Of a stretch of 29,181 nt of DNA, positions 1 to 8,213 are shown piece after piece. Under the pieces are notes generated by a model. The model was not told the DNA's origin. It worked only from the letters and a program-made list of their open reading frames with translations, and searched no databases. The position numbers were made by a program, and so were the translations under genes. Numbering within the stretch: position 1 is the first letter of the stretch; every line of letters starts with the position of its first letter. The stretch comes from Chrysochromulina tobinii. Lineage: Eukaryota; Haptophyta; Prymnesiales; Chrysochromulinaceae. The stretch is taken from contig JWZX01002877.1 in assembly GCA_001275005.1 (NCBI GenBank), positions 1 to 29,181 of the forward strand, given 5' to 3'.

Positions 1-122
1 GATGCACCTTGAGGGAGGGGAGGGGGGGGGCGCCGTGATGAGCACATGCATGCTGGGATGTGCCGTCCTTGGCGCCGAACTGGGCCCTTGAATGCCGAAG
101 GTGCGCTCTCGGCAGCGCGTAC

Positions 123-2731
123 CACATCGGGTTCAGTGACGCCTCAATCGTCTGTGTGCGCTCGGTGACGCCCGCGAGGGAGACTCGCACGTAAGGGTCC
201 GCCAAGCCGTTGTCGTTCGCTGGGGAGAGGCCTGTGGCCGCGAAGATGTTCGCATAGAGCGTGTACGGTCGCAGCTTGGGGATCTTGCGTCGCTTGCGAC
301 CCATGGTGTTCACCTGTGGGGGGGGGGGCGCCGTGGTGAGCACTTGCATGCTGGGCGAGGCCGAGGAGCCGATGGTGTGGGCGCCGTGGTGAGCACCTCC
401 TTGTCGAGCCCGAAGACGAGCGAGAACTGGAGCATGCAGCTCGCCATCTCGAGATGCTCGAGCTCGACTGGATCTGGCAGCAGGTAGATCCAGCGTGGGG
501 TGGGAGCGCCCAGCGAACGGTCGAAGGGGAACATCCTGATGAGGGGGGCACTCAGAGCTCATGAGAGGTCGTCATCCGAGGCAATCAGCGCTCCGTGAAG
601 CTCTCCCGCGCTCCTGATGAGGGGGGCAATCAGAGCTCATCAGAGCTCATCATCAGAGGCAATCAGCGGTCCGTGAAGCTCTCCGTACCCGTCAGGGTCA
701 TCGACTGAGCGCATCAGAGCGGCGGTGCTGTAACGAAGGTAGCCCAGACGGCGATCTCCCATCGGCGTCGACGCGTAGACGTGGATGAAGACGTCGAAGT
801 GCTGATCCGTGTCGGTGGGCATCGAGACCTGATGGCACTCCGATGGCAATCAGAGGGCAATCCGATGGCACTCCGATGGCAATCATAGGGCAATCAGAGG
901 CAATCGGAGGCAATCGGATGGAAATCTGATGGCAATCAGATGGCAATCATATGGCAATCAGATGGCACTCAGAGGACCTTGATATCCTCGAGCTGCAATC
1001 AATTGCAATCAATTGCACTCAGATGGCACTCCGACCTTGATATCCTCGAGCTGCTCATAGTATCCTTCCTTTCCCGGCGACGACGACTCAAAGTGCACCA
1101 CGCCCTCGTTCATCGAGCAGTAAGACGACTTTTGCTCGTGGGGCCCGAGCGCCGCGACCACGTAGAACGAGTCGAACGGCCCCGCTGGAAGCCCGATCGC
1201 GTCGTATAGGTCGCAGCGCAGCATGTACACCTGCTCATCAGGGGTCATCAGAGGTCATCAGAGGTCATCAGTGATCATCAGAGGTCATCAGTGGTCATCA
1301 GAGGTCATCAGAGGTCATCAGTGGTCATCAGTGGTCATCAGTGGTCATCGGAGGTCATCAGAGGTCGCAGCCCAGCATGTACACCTGCTCGCGAGGTTGC
1401 AGCGCGTCGAGCTCCGTCTTTGAGAACAGTTTCGGAAGGGACATGACCGACAGGTGCTCCTCGGGTGGTGGCTGGTACGCCGTCGCAAACATGAGCATGC
1501 GAGCACAGTACGCGGTGTCGCTCGCGGACTCGTCCTCGGTGCGTCCGATGGAGCCTAAGACCGAAGGCGCCAACTTGCGCACGCCATACCTGCGTCATCA
1601 GAGGTCATCAGAGCGTCATCAGAGGTCATCAGAGCGTCATCAGAGGTCATCAGAGCGTCATCAGAGGTCATCAGAGCGTCCTCAGAGCGTCATCAGAGGG
1701 TCCTTCAGAGTGTCATCAGAGGGTCATCAGTCGCCATCATAAGCGCAATCAAATGTTGAGCCAGCCGGTCTCCAAGGGCAATCAAGGGCAATCAAGGGCA
1801 ATCAAGGGCAATCAAGCGCAATCAAATGTTGAGCCAGCCGGTCTCCAAGGGCAATCAAGGGCAATCAAGGGCAATCAAGGGCAATCAAGCGCAATCACAT
1901 GTTGAGCCAGCCGGTCTCCATCGGGTCGGCGGCGAGGCTCAGAAAGGAAAGCGACGCGTCCGCGAGTTGGACGGGCCCGAGGATATTCCCAGTGTCGAGG
2001 ATATCGATGCGGATGCGATCCGTGAGCGTCGGCATGTAGATGGGCATCCGCAGCTCGTCGTAAAAGTTGTGCTCGTATCTCGGCGGCGAGATGCGAGATT
2101 TGACCTCGGTAGAGCCGAAACGCACACGCACCTGCATTTTGGGCTTCGCGATGCCGAAAGGGTTCACTTCGGCGCGGATGATGCGCACGACGAGCTGGTA
2201 CGCCTCGACCTCGAGCCCCGGCATCGGCATGCTCAGCTGCCCCTCGGGCGGGTCGACGTCGTCCAGCTCGTGCGCCTGGTGCAGCTTGGGCGTATCGCCC
2301 TCGCGCAGCACCGTGAGCGATAGGCGCACGAATCCCTGGACCGCCGCGCCCTTGGCCTGCGACATGAGCGCGACCCATTCCCCGAAGATCTCGTGGTAAC
2401 CACGGTCGTACACGGTCGTCAGGTCGAAGAACGCCGAGCCGATCGTCGTGTTGCTAAACATGCCCACGTCCTCAACGGCGACCTCCATCTTGCCTGAGTT
2501 GAACTGGTCGCGCGAGAGGTCGACGGTGAACATGCGCACCTCGTCCCAAAAGACTGAATTCGTCGCGTCTGCCTTGCGCGTGTACTGGCTCTGATCGACC
2601 AGCGTCGCGCCCTCTCCCGCGAGGATCCGGATCTTGGTGCGAGGGTTGACGGAGAACCCCTTGTTTCCGTCGGGGCCGCGCAGCCCGCGCGCCTCGATTA
2701 TGTGCACGCGGATCTGGTAGTGCTCACGCAT
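123..2731 (-). CDS. ferlin-like multi-C2-domain protein (six exons, 3' end outside window)
   Basis: Six exons can be joined on the minus strand: 2731-1899, 1589-1385, 1230-1036, 828-689, 535-397 and 313-123. All use GT-AG borders and phases match at each join, giving about 567 residues. The ATG at 2731 opens directly into a C2-like domain (YQIRVHIIEARGL), followed by FVRLSLTVL, a second C2 (MQVRVRFGSTEVKS), a third starting EQVYMLRCDLYDAIGL, and a fourth in the last exon (YTLYANIFAATGLSP, then LADPYVRVSLAG and NPMW). Order and spacing resemble ferlins, which are Ca2+/phospholipid-binding tail-anchored proteins of vesicle fusion and membrane repair. The transmembrane tail would lie beyond base 1. 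What is seen is the C2 series and splice phases; the fusion role is known of the family and inferred here. The start lacks the usual separate C2A, so an upstream exon is possible. Some other multi-C2 protein is the main alternative. Confidence 0.72.
314..396 (-). repeat. ferlin intron with duplicated 5' end and C-only polypyrimidine tract
   Basis: On the sense strand the intron begins GTGCTCACCACGGCGCCC, and the same string recurs about 50 bases later, directly before a run of C and the acceptor ACAG. A further diverged copy (GTGCTCATCACGGCGCC) lies at about 30-50, in what is probably the next intron. The run of C acts as the polypyrimidine tract. Confidence 0.6.
536..688 (-). repeat. ferlin intron with two copies of an exon-edge-like segment
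   Basis: On the sense strand the donor is GG|GTACGG and the acceptor CCCCCTCATCAG|G. The segment GAGAGCTTCACGGACCGC followed by TGATTGCCTC occurs twice, near 660-685 and 575-610, with a few substitutions. An extra CCCCCTCATCAG precedes the second copy, so a second potential acceptor exists. CTGAT motifs are spread through it. Confidence 0.6.
829..1035 (-). repeat. ferlin intron of TGATTGCC/TGATGGC repeats with copied exon end
   Basis: The sense-strand repeat is TGATTGCC/TGATTTCC/TGATGGC at roughly 10-base spacing. The exon end CAGCTCGAGGATATCAAGGT, including the donor, is copied once about 50 bases into the intron (copies near 980-1000 and 1030-1055 on the plus strand). The preferred donor is AAG|GTCGGA at 1035; the copy AAG|GTCCTC would be an alternative. 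Confidence 0.65.
1231..1384 (-). repeat. ferlin intron made of about a dozen CTGATGACC units with matching ends
   Basis: Read on the sense strand, the intron starts GTGTACATGCTGGGCTGCGA and the following exon starts GTGTACATGCTGCGCTGCGA, both preceded by GAGCAG. Between them are about a dozen 10-base units (CTGATGACCT, with CTGATGACCA variants) and no unique sequence. The last unit runs into the acceptor as CTGATGAGCAG. Confidence 0.8.
1590..1898 (-). repeat. ferlin intron with two dead copies of its own splice donor
   Basis: On the sense strand the exon ends with CTGGCTCAACAT|GTGATTGCGC. Two further copies of GAGACCGGCTGGCTCAACAT follow in the intron (plus strand near 1753-1775 and 1823-1845), each followed by TTGATTGCGC so that the GT is lost. 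They are separated by TGATTGCCCT units. The 3' half consists of TGATGACCTC and TGATGACGCTC units ending in GACGCAG|GT. Confidence 0.75.
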
Positions 2732-3192
2732 CCCGCGGCACGCGCGACGCGGGGCGCCGACGCCGTGCGCACGGTGTCAAGCTGCCCACGCCTCGGCCGG
2801 GAGGGTGCGGGCCTGCAAAGCGCCCAAGGAACCCAAGAATGGATGCAAACTTCTTCCGCGGAATTGTCATTGAAGTGTGAATGTGCGCGAGCAAGCGTAC
2901 GGACACAAGCGCCAGAGACGCGGACCATTCGGGCCCGTACTCGTGTATGTAATGTACTGTACGTGATTGGGTCTTCGTTCTTACATGTGTTCCGGGGCGT
3001 GAGAGCCCAAGGCTTTAAGCCGTCCGGCGTCCACTCGGCTTCTTCGAGAAGTTTGCCGCGTGACGCCCAAAGTTACGCGTCTGTGAACAACCTGGAGTGG
3101 CCGGAAAAGCGAGCGCTCACGCGACCAAGACTCGCGCGGCGTCGGCGGCGTCGGCGGCGGCGGCGGCAGCGGCGGCGGCGGCGGGCGCGAGA
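2732..3192. promoter_or_regulatory. divergent intergenic region between the ferlin-like and HAD genes
   Basis: This 461-base stretch lies between two ATG codons facing apart, so it should hold both promoters and 5' UTRs. No TATA box or other core element can be fixed with confidence. From about 3110 to 3190 it becomes a GCG/GGC-rich repeat that would read as poly-alanine only if a GTG start at 3097 were accepted. That is unlikely in a eukaryote. Confidence 0.45.
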
Positions 3193-6100
3193 ATGCCCCC
3201 CTCCCCCTCCCTATCGGCCGAGCTTGCAACGGCGCGCACCTTGCTGGCCAGCGTGGAGGCGGCCGCCGTGCATCTCGAGTTGGAGGATTGTGCGGCGTTT
3301 GAGCAGGCTCTCGTTGGCGCCAATGAGCGCCTGCGCGCCGCCTTGGCCGTGGCTGGTCACAAGGCGGCCATCGCGGAGACGAGAAGCGGCGTCCCTCATC
3401 CGGTACGCGTGAGCTCACGCGTGGGCTCCATGCGGCTGCCGGGCCTGACCATCGAAGGCATCAGCGGCGTCCTCATCGATCTCGACGGCACAATGTACAA
3501 CCCCCGCGGCCTTATCCCGGGTGCTGAGGACTTTTTCGGCTTCCTGTGCCGGCGCAACATCCCGTTCGTGCTGCTGAGCAACACGGGGGCCAAGGGCGCG
3601 CGCGGTGTTCAAGAGAAGCTCCTGCACCTCGGCCACCTACACCTGCGGCAGGAGCTCCTGCCCGTGTCCAAGATCCTGACGGCGGCCGAGGCGCAGGCGG
3701 CGTACATGCTCGACACGTGTCCCGCGGGCGCGAAGATCTTTGCCATCTCGGGCGGTTCCGACCCCGCGTTCTGGATGGGTCTACTTCGCGCCGAGGCCGA
3801 GCGCAAGGGCTGTGACCCGGGTCTCGTCGACTCGTGGGACATCCGGATTCAGGCAAGTGGTGCCACTGCCGACCTCGGATTGCCACTGATGACCTCGGAT
3901 TGTCACTGATGACTCATGGGAGATCCGGACGCAGATGACCGACCCTCTTGCCAAGGAATGGGCCGTGTGCGCCGCCGCGCACCAGCACCGCCCTCACGTC
4001 TTCGTCGTGCTCTTCTTCGATGGGGCGATCTCGGCTGCGGTAGATCCAATCTCCGGCGAGCTCGGCCATGCGGACTGGAGTTTCGACTTCATCAAAAAGG
4101 TGAGCTTGCGGCCGCACTGATTGCGCCGCTGATTGCGCCGCTGGCTGCGCTGCTGATGGGCCCTCTAATTGTGCCCTGGATCTCGCCTGGATCTCGCCCC
4201 CTTTGACTGAATAGGCGGGCTACATGCTCTCGCACGGTGCTCATCTCGTTCTAACGGCTGAAGATGCGTTCAACCCATCCGCCGATCCGCTCTACCCGAC
4301 GAACATTTGGCCCCTGCCTGGGCCGGGCATGTTCGGTGCCCTATTTAGGAAGGTGAGGGCTCTACCTGACGAATCTGACGAATCTGTGGCCTCTATCTGG
4401 GCCACGCATGTTCGGATGGCACTGATGGTACTGATGGCACTGATGGCACTGATGGCACTGATGGGCGTTGTGATGAGCACTGATGGGCGTTGTGATGGGC
4501 ACGGATGGGCGTTGACGGGCGGTGACTGGCATGCGTGGTTCTCGGATTTCGTCAGTTGATGGCGCCTCTCGATTTCAAGTTTGTGCACGTGTGTGGAAAG
4601 GGGGGGCGCGAGGGGCAATGCTACATGATGAGCCGCGCAATCGACATGCTGCAACTGCAGGGCCATTCGGGGGATCGAGATTCAATCCTCATCATCGGCG
4701 ACAGGCACGATCCGCTGCTTGCATCTGAACTGCGCCCACTGATTGCCACTGATTGCCACTGGTATCCACGTTGATGCTCACCGATGGCATTTGAACTTGC
4801 CATCTGAACTGTCCACTGATGACCGCAGGTACGACACGGACATCCGCGCAGGCATCACCTCGGGCATCAAGACATGCCTCGTCGAGTCCGGATGCCACAC
4901 TGCGAGCCTACAGTCTCTCTTCCCACAGGACCGCGCGCACTACGTCGCCGGTTCCGTCAAGGACTTAATCCCCGACTCGTGCGTGCGGCATGCATCTTTC
5001 AAGGAACTGTGGGCCGCGACCGCGACTTCCATAATATGCAACGTTCCCGCGCCACTCGCCATACCCTCACTACAGGGAGAAGATCCCCTACGCTCCCCCG
5101 TCACGCCGCAGCCCTCTCCTTCGCCGGGGGATCCATGCCCATCACAACGCCCAACCGTGCCCATCACAACGCCCATCACAACGCCCATCACAACGCCTTC
5201 GCCGGGGGATCCATGCCCATCACAACGCCCAACCGTGCCCATCACAACGCCCATCACAACGCCCATCACAACGCCTTCGCCGGGGGATCCATGGAAGCAT
5301 GTGCTCGGGGGCGTGGGCGCTCTACCGGGCGTGGACGCTGTACCGGGCGTGGGCGCTCTACCGGGCGTGGACGCTCTACCGGGCGTGGACGCTGTACCGG
5401 GCGTGGGCGCTCTACCGGGCGTGGACGCTGTACCGGGCGTGGGCGCTGTACCGGGCGTGGGCGCAGTAACGGGTGCCGCATGCGCGGGAGCCTCGAGTCA
5501 ACCGTCACCCGTCGTCACCCCGGGGTCCATCCTTTCCCCTCCGCCTCTCTTAGCTGCACCTCAAATGGCTGCACTTCCTCAAGCTCCACCTCCATTGACA
5601 TTAGCTCCACCTCCATGGCCGTTGGCTGCTCCCGAGCCCTTCCGTACCCAACTGTCCGTCTCCACCGAAACGCCACGCATCCATTCACAGCCTTCGTTCA
5701 CAGCCCCCGAGCCTCCGCGCTTCCAGCGCTTCCGTTCGGAGCCCGTGATGAGCGAGTCCGTGCCTACGCTTCGCTCGTGGATGCTCATGCAGTCGAGCCT
5801 CGTGTACACTGGAGGTGTGAACACTCACCGAGATCCGTTGGTGCCGTTACTCCGTCGCTACTTTGACGAGCATGAGTCGAATCAGGTGCCACTGAGTGCC
5901 TCTGATTGCATGCTGATTGTCCGTTACTCCGTCGTTACTTTGACGAGCATGAGTCGAATCAGGTGCCACTGAGTGCCTCTGATGGCCTCTGATGGCCCCT
6001 TCTTGCCCCTCATGGGATGTAATGGCCTCTGACGGATGACCTCGGATGACCTACTATGGCCTCCGATTGGAGCTCCAAGAAAGGACGCTCGCAAAATTCA

Positions 6101-7199
6101 CACCTCCGCGTGCCATGTTCACACCTCCACAGGACGGGCGCGTCTCCTCAGCAGCTGCGCGTGCGGCTCTAGCTTCTCTTGGACTCCTCGACACAGCGTC
6201 CGTTGCGCCCGGTACAGCGCCCGATTCTCTTGGACTCCTCGACACAGCGTCCGTTGCGCCCGGTACAGCGCCCGTGACCATGCGCCGTATCGCGCCCGAT
6301 CGTCGGCCCCTCTCCCCTCTGCCCGATCCCAAGTCGCTCCTCGGCGCCGGCAGGAGCCTCTCAGACCCACTGCAGCTCAGCCACGCAGCCGCGGGGGTCG
6401 CCCGATACGACGCCGAAGGTGCCCAAGACGGCGCCTCTCTGCAGCTCAGCCACGCAGCCGCGGGGGTCGCCCGAGACGACGCTAATGGTGCCCAAGACGG
6501 CGCCATCGGGGGCGCCGGCGTCTCGTTCGCAACGCTGCTTCATCTGGTGCAGCGCAAGTTCGATGCGCTCGGCCAGCCTCACCTCCTCTTTGGCGCGATC
6601 TCGGGGGTGAGCTCGGGGGTGAGCTCGGCGGGAGGTGTGCTCTCGGCGACCGAGCAGAACGCCGAGCGCGTCGGATGCGCGGCGGGTAGCCGACCTTCCA
6701 GCCTCGGCATGCGACGAACCACCGGTACAACTGATGACCTCTGATGACCTCTGATGACCTCTGATGACCTCTGATGACCTTCCAGCCTCGGCATGCGACG
6801 AACCACCGGTACAACTGATGACCTCTGATGACCTCTGATGACCTCTGATGACCTTCCAGCCTCGGCATGCGACGAACCACCGGTACAACTGATGACCTCT
6901 GATGACCTGCGTCTTCTGATGGCCACTGATTGCCTCTGATGGCATCGGATACAATCGCCCCCTCATCAGGTACCAAGAGCGAAATGGATTTGACGGAACT
7001 CGATCGGTCCTGGCAAACCATCTCCAGTCCGAACGCATGCCGTCCGAATATGCCCGATACGGCGCGGGGCGCGCCGTCTGGCGGGCTCGTCGGCGCGCTG
7101 CCGAGCCGCGCCGACGCTGAGGCCGAGACGAGCAGCATGCGTCTCAAGCCGCGCTCGATGCCGAATTTGGAGAGTTTCTTTGGTCAGGGCTCGCGTTAA
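3193..7199 (+). CDS. NagD-type HAD-superfamily phosphatase with long low-complexity C-terminal extension
   Basis: Seven exons join in phase: 3193-3852, 3935-4099, 4215-4352, 4556-4704, 4829-5885, 6073-6724 and 6970-7199 (TAA), giving about 1016 residues. HAD motif I is IDLDGTMYN (nucleophile Asp near residue 96) and motif II is LLSNTG. A NagD-like cap passage follows (AGYMLSHGAHLVLTAED), then CGKGGREGQCYMM, and motif IV GDRYDTDI, which only forms when exons 4 and 5 are joined. Relatives are 4-nitrophenylphosphate or phosphoglycolate phosphatases of about 300 residues. Here some 600 further residues follow, rich in Pro, Ala and Ser with in-frame tandem repeats and no recognised domain. The start is the first in-frame ATG after a stop at 3061. 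The substrate cannot be read from the sequence. The catalytic half is secure; the tail exons are supported by open frame and phase only. Confidence 0.75.
3853..3934 (+). repeat. HAD intron 1, GC-AG type, with exon end copied at its 3' end
   Basis: The donor is CAG|GCAAGT, a standard GC donor, and the acceptor is GGACGCAG|ATG. The exon end TGGGACATCCGGATTCAG is echoed at the intron end as TGGGAGATCCGGACGCAG. Between them lie CTGATGACCTCGGATTG repeats. Confidence 0.7.
4100..4214 (+). repeat. HAD intron 2, CTGATTGCGCCG repeats
   Basis: Donor AAG|GTGAGC, acceptor AATAG|GCG. The body has CTGATTGCGCCG units grading into CTGATGGGCC, in the same sense orientation as the other introns of this gene. 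Confidence 0.7.
4353..4555 (+). repeat. HAD intron 3, CTGATGGCA repeats plus partial exon copy
   Basis: Donor AAG|GTGAGG, acceptor TCGTCAG|TTG. About 40-80 bases into the intron, CTGGGCCACGCATGTTCGG resembles the preceding exon's CTGGGCCGGGCATGTTCGG. It is followed by CTGATGGCA units and a TGGGCGTTGTGATG repeat. Confidence 0.65.
4705..4828 (+). repeat. HAD intron 4, GC-AG type
   Basis: Joining GACAG|GCACGA to CGCAG|GTACGACAC restores the HAD motif GDRYDTDI, which strongly supports this GC-AG intron. The donor-side string CAGGCACGA is a one-base variant of the acceptor-side CAGGTACGA. CTGATTGCCA units lie in the middle. Confidence 0.75.
5125..5290 (+). repeat. in-frame duplication of a Pro/Thr-rich segment in HAD exon 5
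   Basis: A unit of about 75 bases starting CCTTCGCCGGGGGATCCATG and containing three CCCATCACAACG steps is present twice in tandem without breaking the frame. It codes for SPGDPCPSQRPTVP followed by ITTP triplets. Confidence 0.7.
5305..5468 (+). repeat. 18-bp coding minisatellite giving elastin-like hexapeptides
   Basis: About nine tandem copies of GTGGGCGCTCTACCGGGC (variants GTGGAC and GCTGTACC) encode V-G/D-A-L/V-P-G. The frame of the HAD gene stays open through all copies. The array sits between Pro-rich stretches of the tail. Confidence 0.75.
5886..6072 (+). repeat. HAD intron 5 with a roughly 62-bp copy of the preceding exon end
   Basis: The exon end, from CCGTTACTCCGTCGCTACTT through GAGTCGAATCAG|GTGCCACTGAGTGCC, is repeated almost perfectly inside the intron (copies at about 5836-5904 and 5923-5985). 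Both copies carry CAG|GTGCCA, so two donors are available (5886 or 5963). TGATGGCCTCTGATGGCC and GGATGACC units follow up to TTGGAG|CTC. Confidence 0.7.
6140..6515 (+). repeat. two in-frame tandem duplications in HAD exon 6
   Basis: A 51-base segment starting TCTCTTGGACTCCTCGACAC occurs twice in tandem at about 6174-6275. A segment of about 69 bases starting CTGCAGCTCAGCCACGCAGC occurs twice at about 6370-6505. Both keep the reading frame and encode near-identical peptide repeats. Confidence 0.75.
6725..6969 (+). repeat. HAD intron 6 with three copies of its exon edge and donor
   Basis: The string CCTTCCAGCCTCGGCATGCG, followed by ACGAACCACCG|GTACAACTGATGACC, occurs three times (starting near 6694, 6778 and 6852), each copy separated by CTGATGACCT units. 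Any of the three GT donors could be used. The acceptor is CCCCTCATCAG|GTACC; splicing the first donor to it gives a phase-1 join. Confidence 0.75.
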
Positions 7200-8213
7200 A
7201 AGCATAGGGCGGCGGGCGCGCGGCGCTGACACGCCCGAAACGAGGACTTCTGTGGGAACGAGTGTGATGTCCTGTCGTGTGGTCGGAACGTAATAGTCCA
7301 AAGCGCGCCAACCGAACATCTGCCAACGTGCAACGAAGAGTGAAGTGAAAGAAGTTTTAGCTGGCCTAAGTCGACATTGATGATTAATCGCATTTACGTT
7401 AACGCCAACAAAATGCGTCGTCGAGGTCGATTCCTGAGCTGACCTTTTCGCAATAAGAAATCCCGTGACGAAAAGGCATCTTTGGGGCGTTCGAAGGTTT
7501 TGGGGGGGCGGGTCCGGACCGCCGGGCGCCGCGGTATCTCAAGGTATTTTTGATGTATCTAGCCACCACACACAGATCACAGTGACCCGAGTGCCGAGAC
7601 CCCCTCAACTGACTTATCTCACATCAGTGACTGTGTGGGCTCAGCCCTCCCCCTGGCTCTCGTGCCCCACCACGTATGTGCGCTGTTCTGTGGCTTCGCT
7701 GCAAATGAGCTCCTGCTCCACGAAACCGACGAAAGGGATGCGACGAGCGTCTTCCGGTGCCAGCTTATTTGCCCTGCTCGTCGATTCGCCGTCAACCTTA
7801 CGACTTTTACGTTTTTATATTAGAGCGCTTAAACGGACCGTAGTGTGTATCTAAGTGTGTAAGTCATAGTGAAACGTATGCCCTCAACCGCTCATTGCCC
7901 GCAACTCCCCCGATGCCCCTTCGACGTCAATCGTCATCGCGATGCCGCCCGACGAACTCGCGGCCGAGGGGGAGCGGGCCGTTACCGCTCGAACATGTTC
8001 GCCTCTACCATCGTCGCTAGTTTCCTCGTTAAATTATACATAAACGCACGAAATACATGTATGCAGCACGGGCCCCGTGACGGATCCTGGATTGTTCGAC
8101 GACACGACGAGCTAATCGCACGTCTCTCCGCTCTCGCGCAACATCGCATTTCTCGGAAGTCCTCGGAACAAGATCGCCCTGTCGACAATGATTTCCCAAT
8201 CACGAGCTAATTC
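7200..8213. other. 1-kb intergenic region between convergent HAD and LOV-like genes
   Basis: This holds the 3' ends of a plus-strand and a minus-strand gene. It is less GC-rich than the genes, lacks the CTGAT-type repeats, and its open frames (for example 7465-7854) show no recognisable domain. A T-rich, TATA-containing stretch lies at about 7800-7830. Nothing else can be supported. Confidence 0.5.

Noticed and set aside
1231-1384. Box C/D snoRNA-like motifs (TGATGA and CTGA) in the intron arrays
   Set aside because: The motifs recur every 10 bases without the spacing, terminal stem or guide region of a box C/D RNA, and the purine before TGATGA is mostly C. They are better explained as branch-point-like repeats.
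1240-1740. CRISPR-like direct repeats
   Set aside because: Units are only about 10 bases with no unique spacers, lie inside introns of a eukaryotic gene, and no cas genes are near.
3097-3192. Alanine-rich N-terminal extension of the HAD protein starting at 3097
   Set aside because: The codon at 3097 is GTG. The first in-frame ATG is at 3193, and the extension is a GCG-type microsatellite.
7465-7854. Plus-strand open frame of 129 codons in the 7.2-8.2 kb gap
   Set aside because: No domain, no splice context, and composition like a chance frame in GC-rich DNA.
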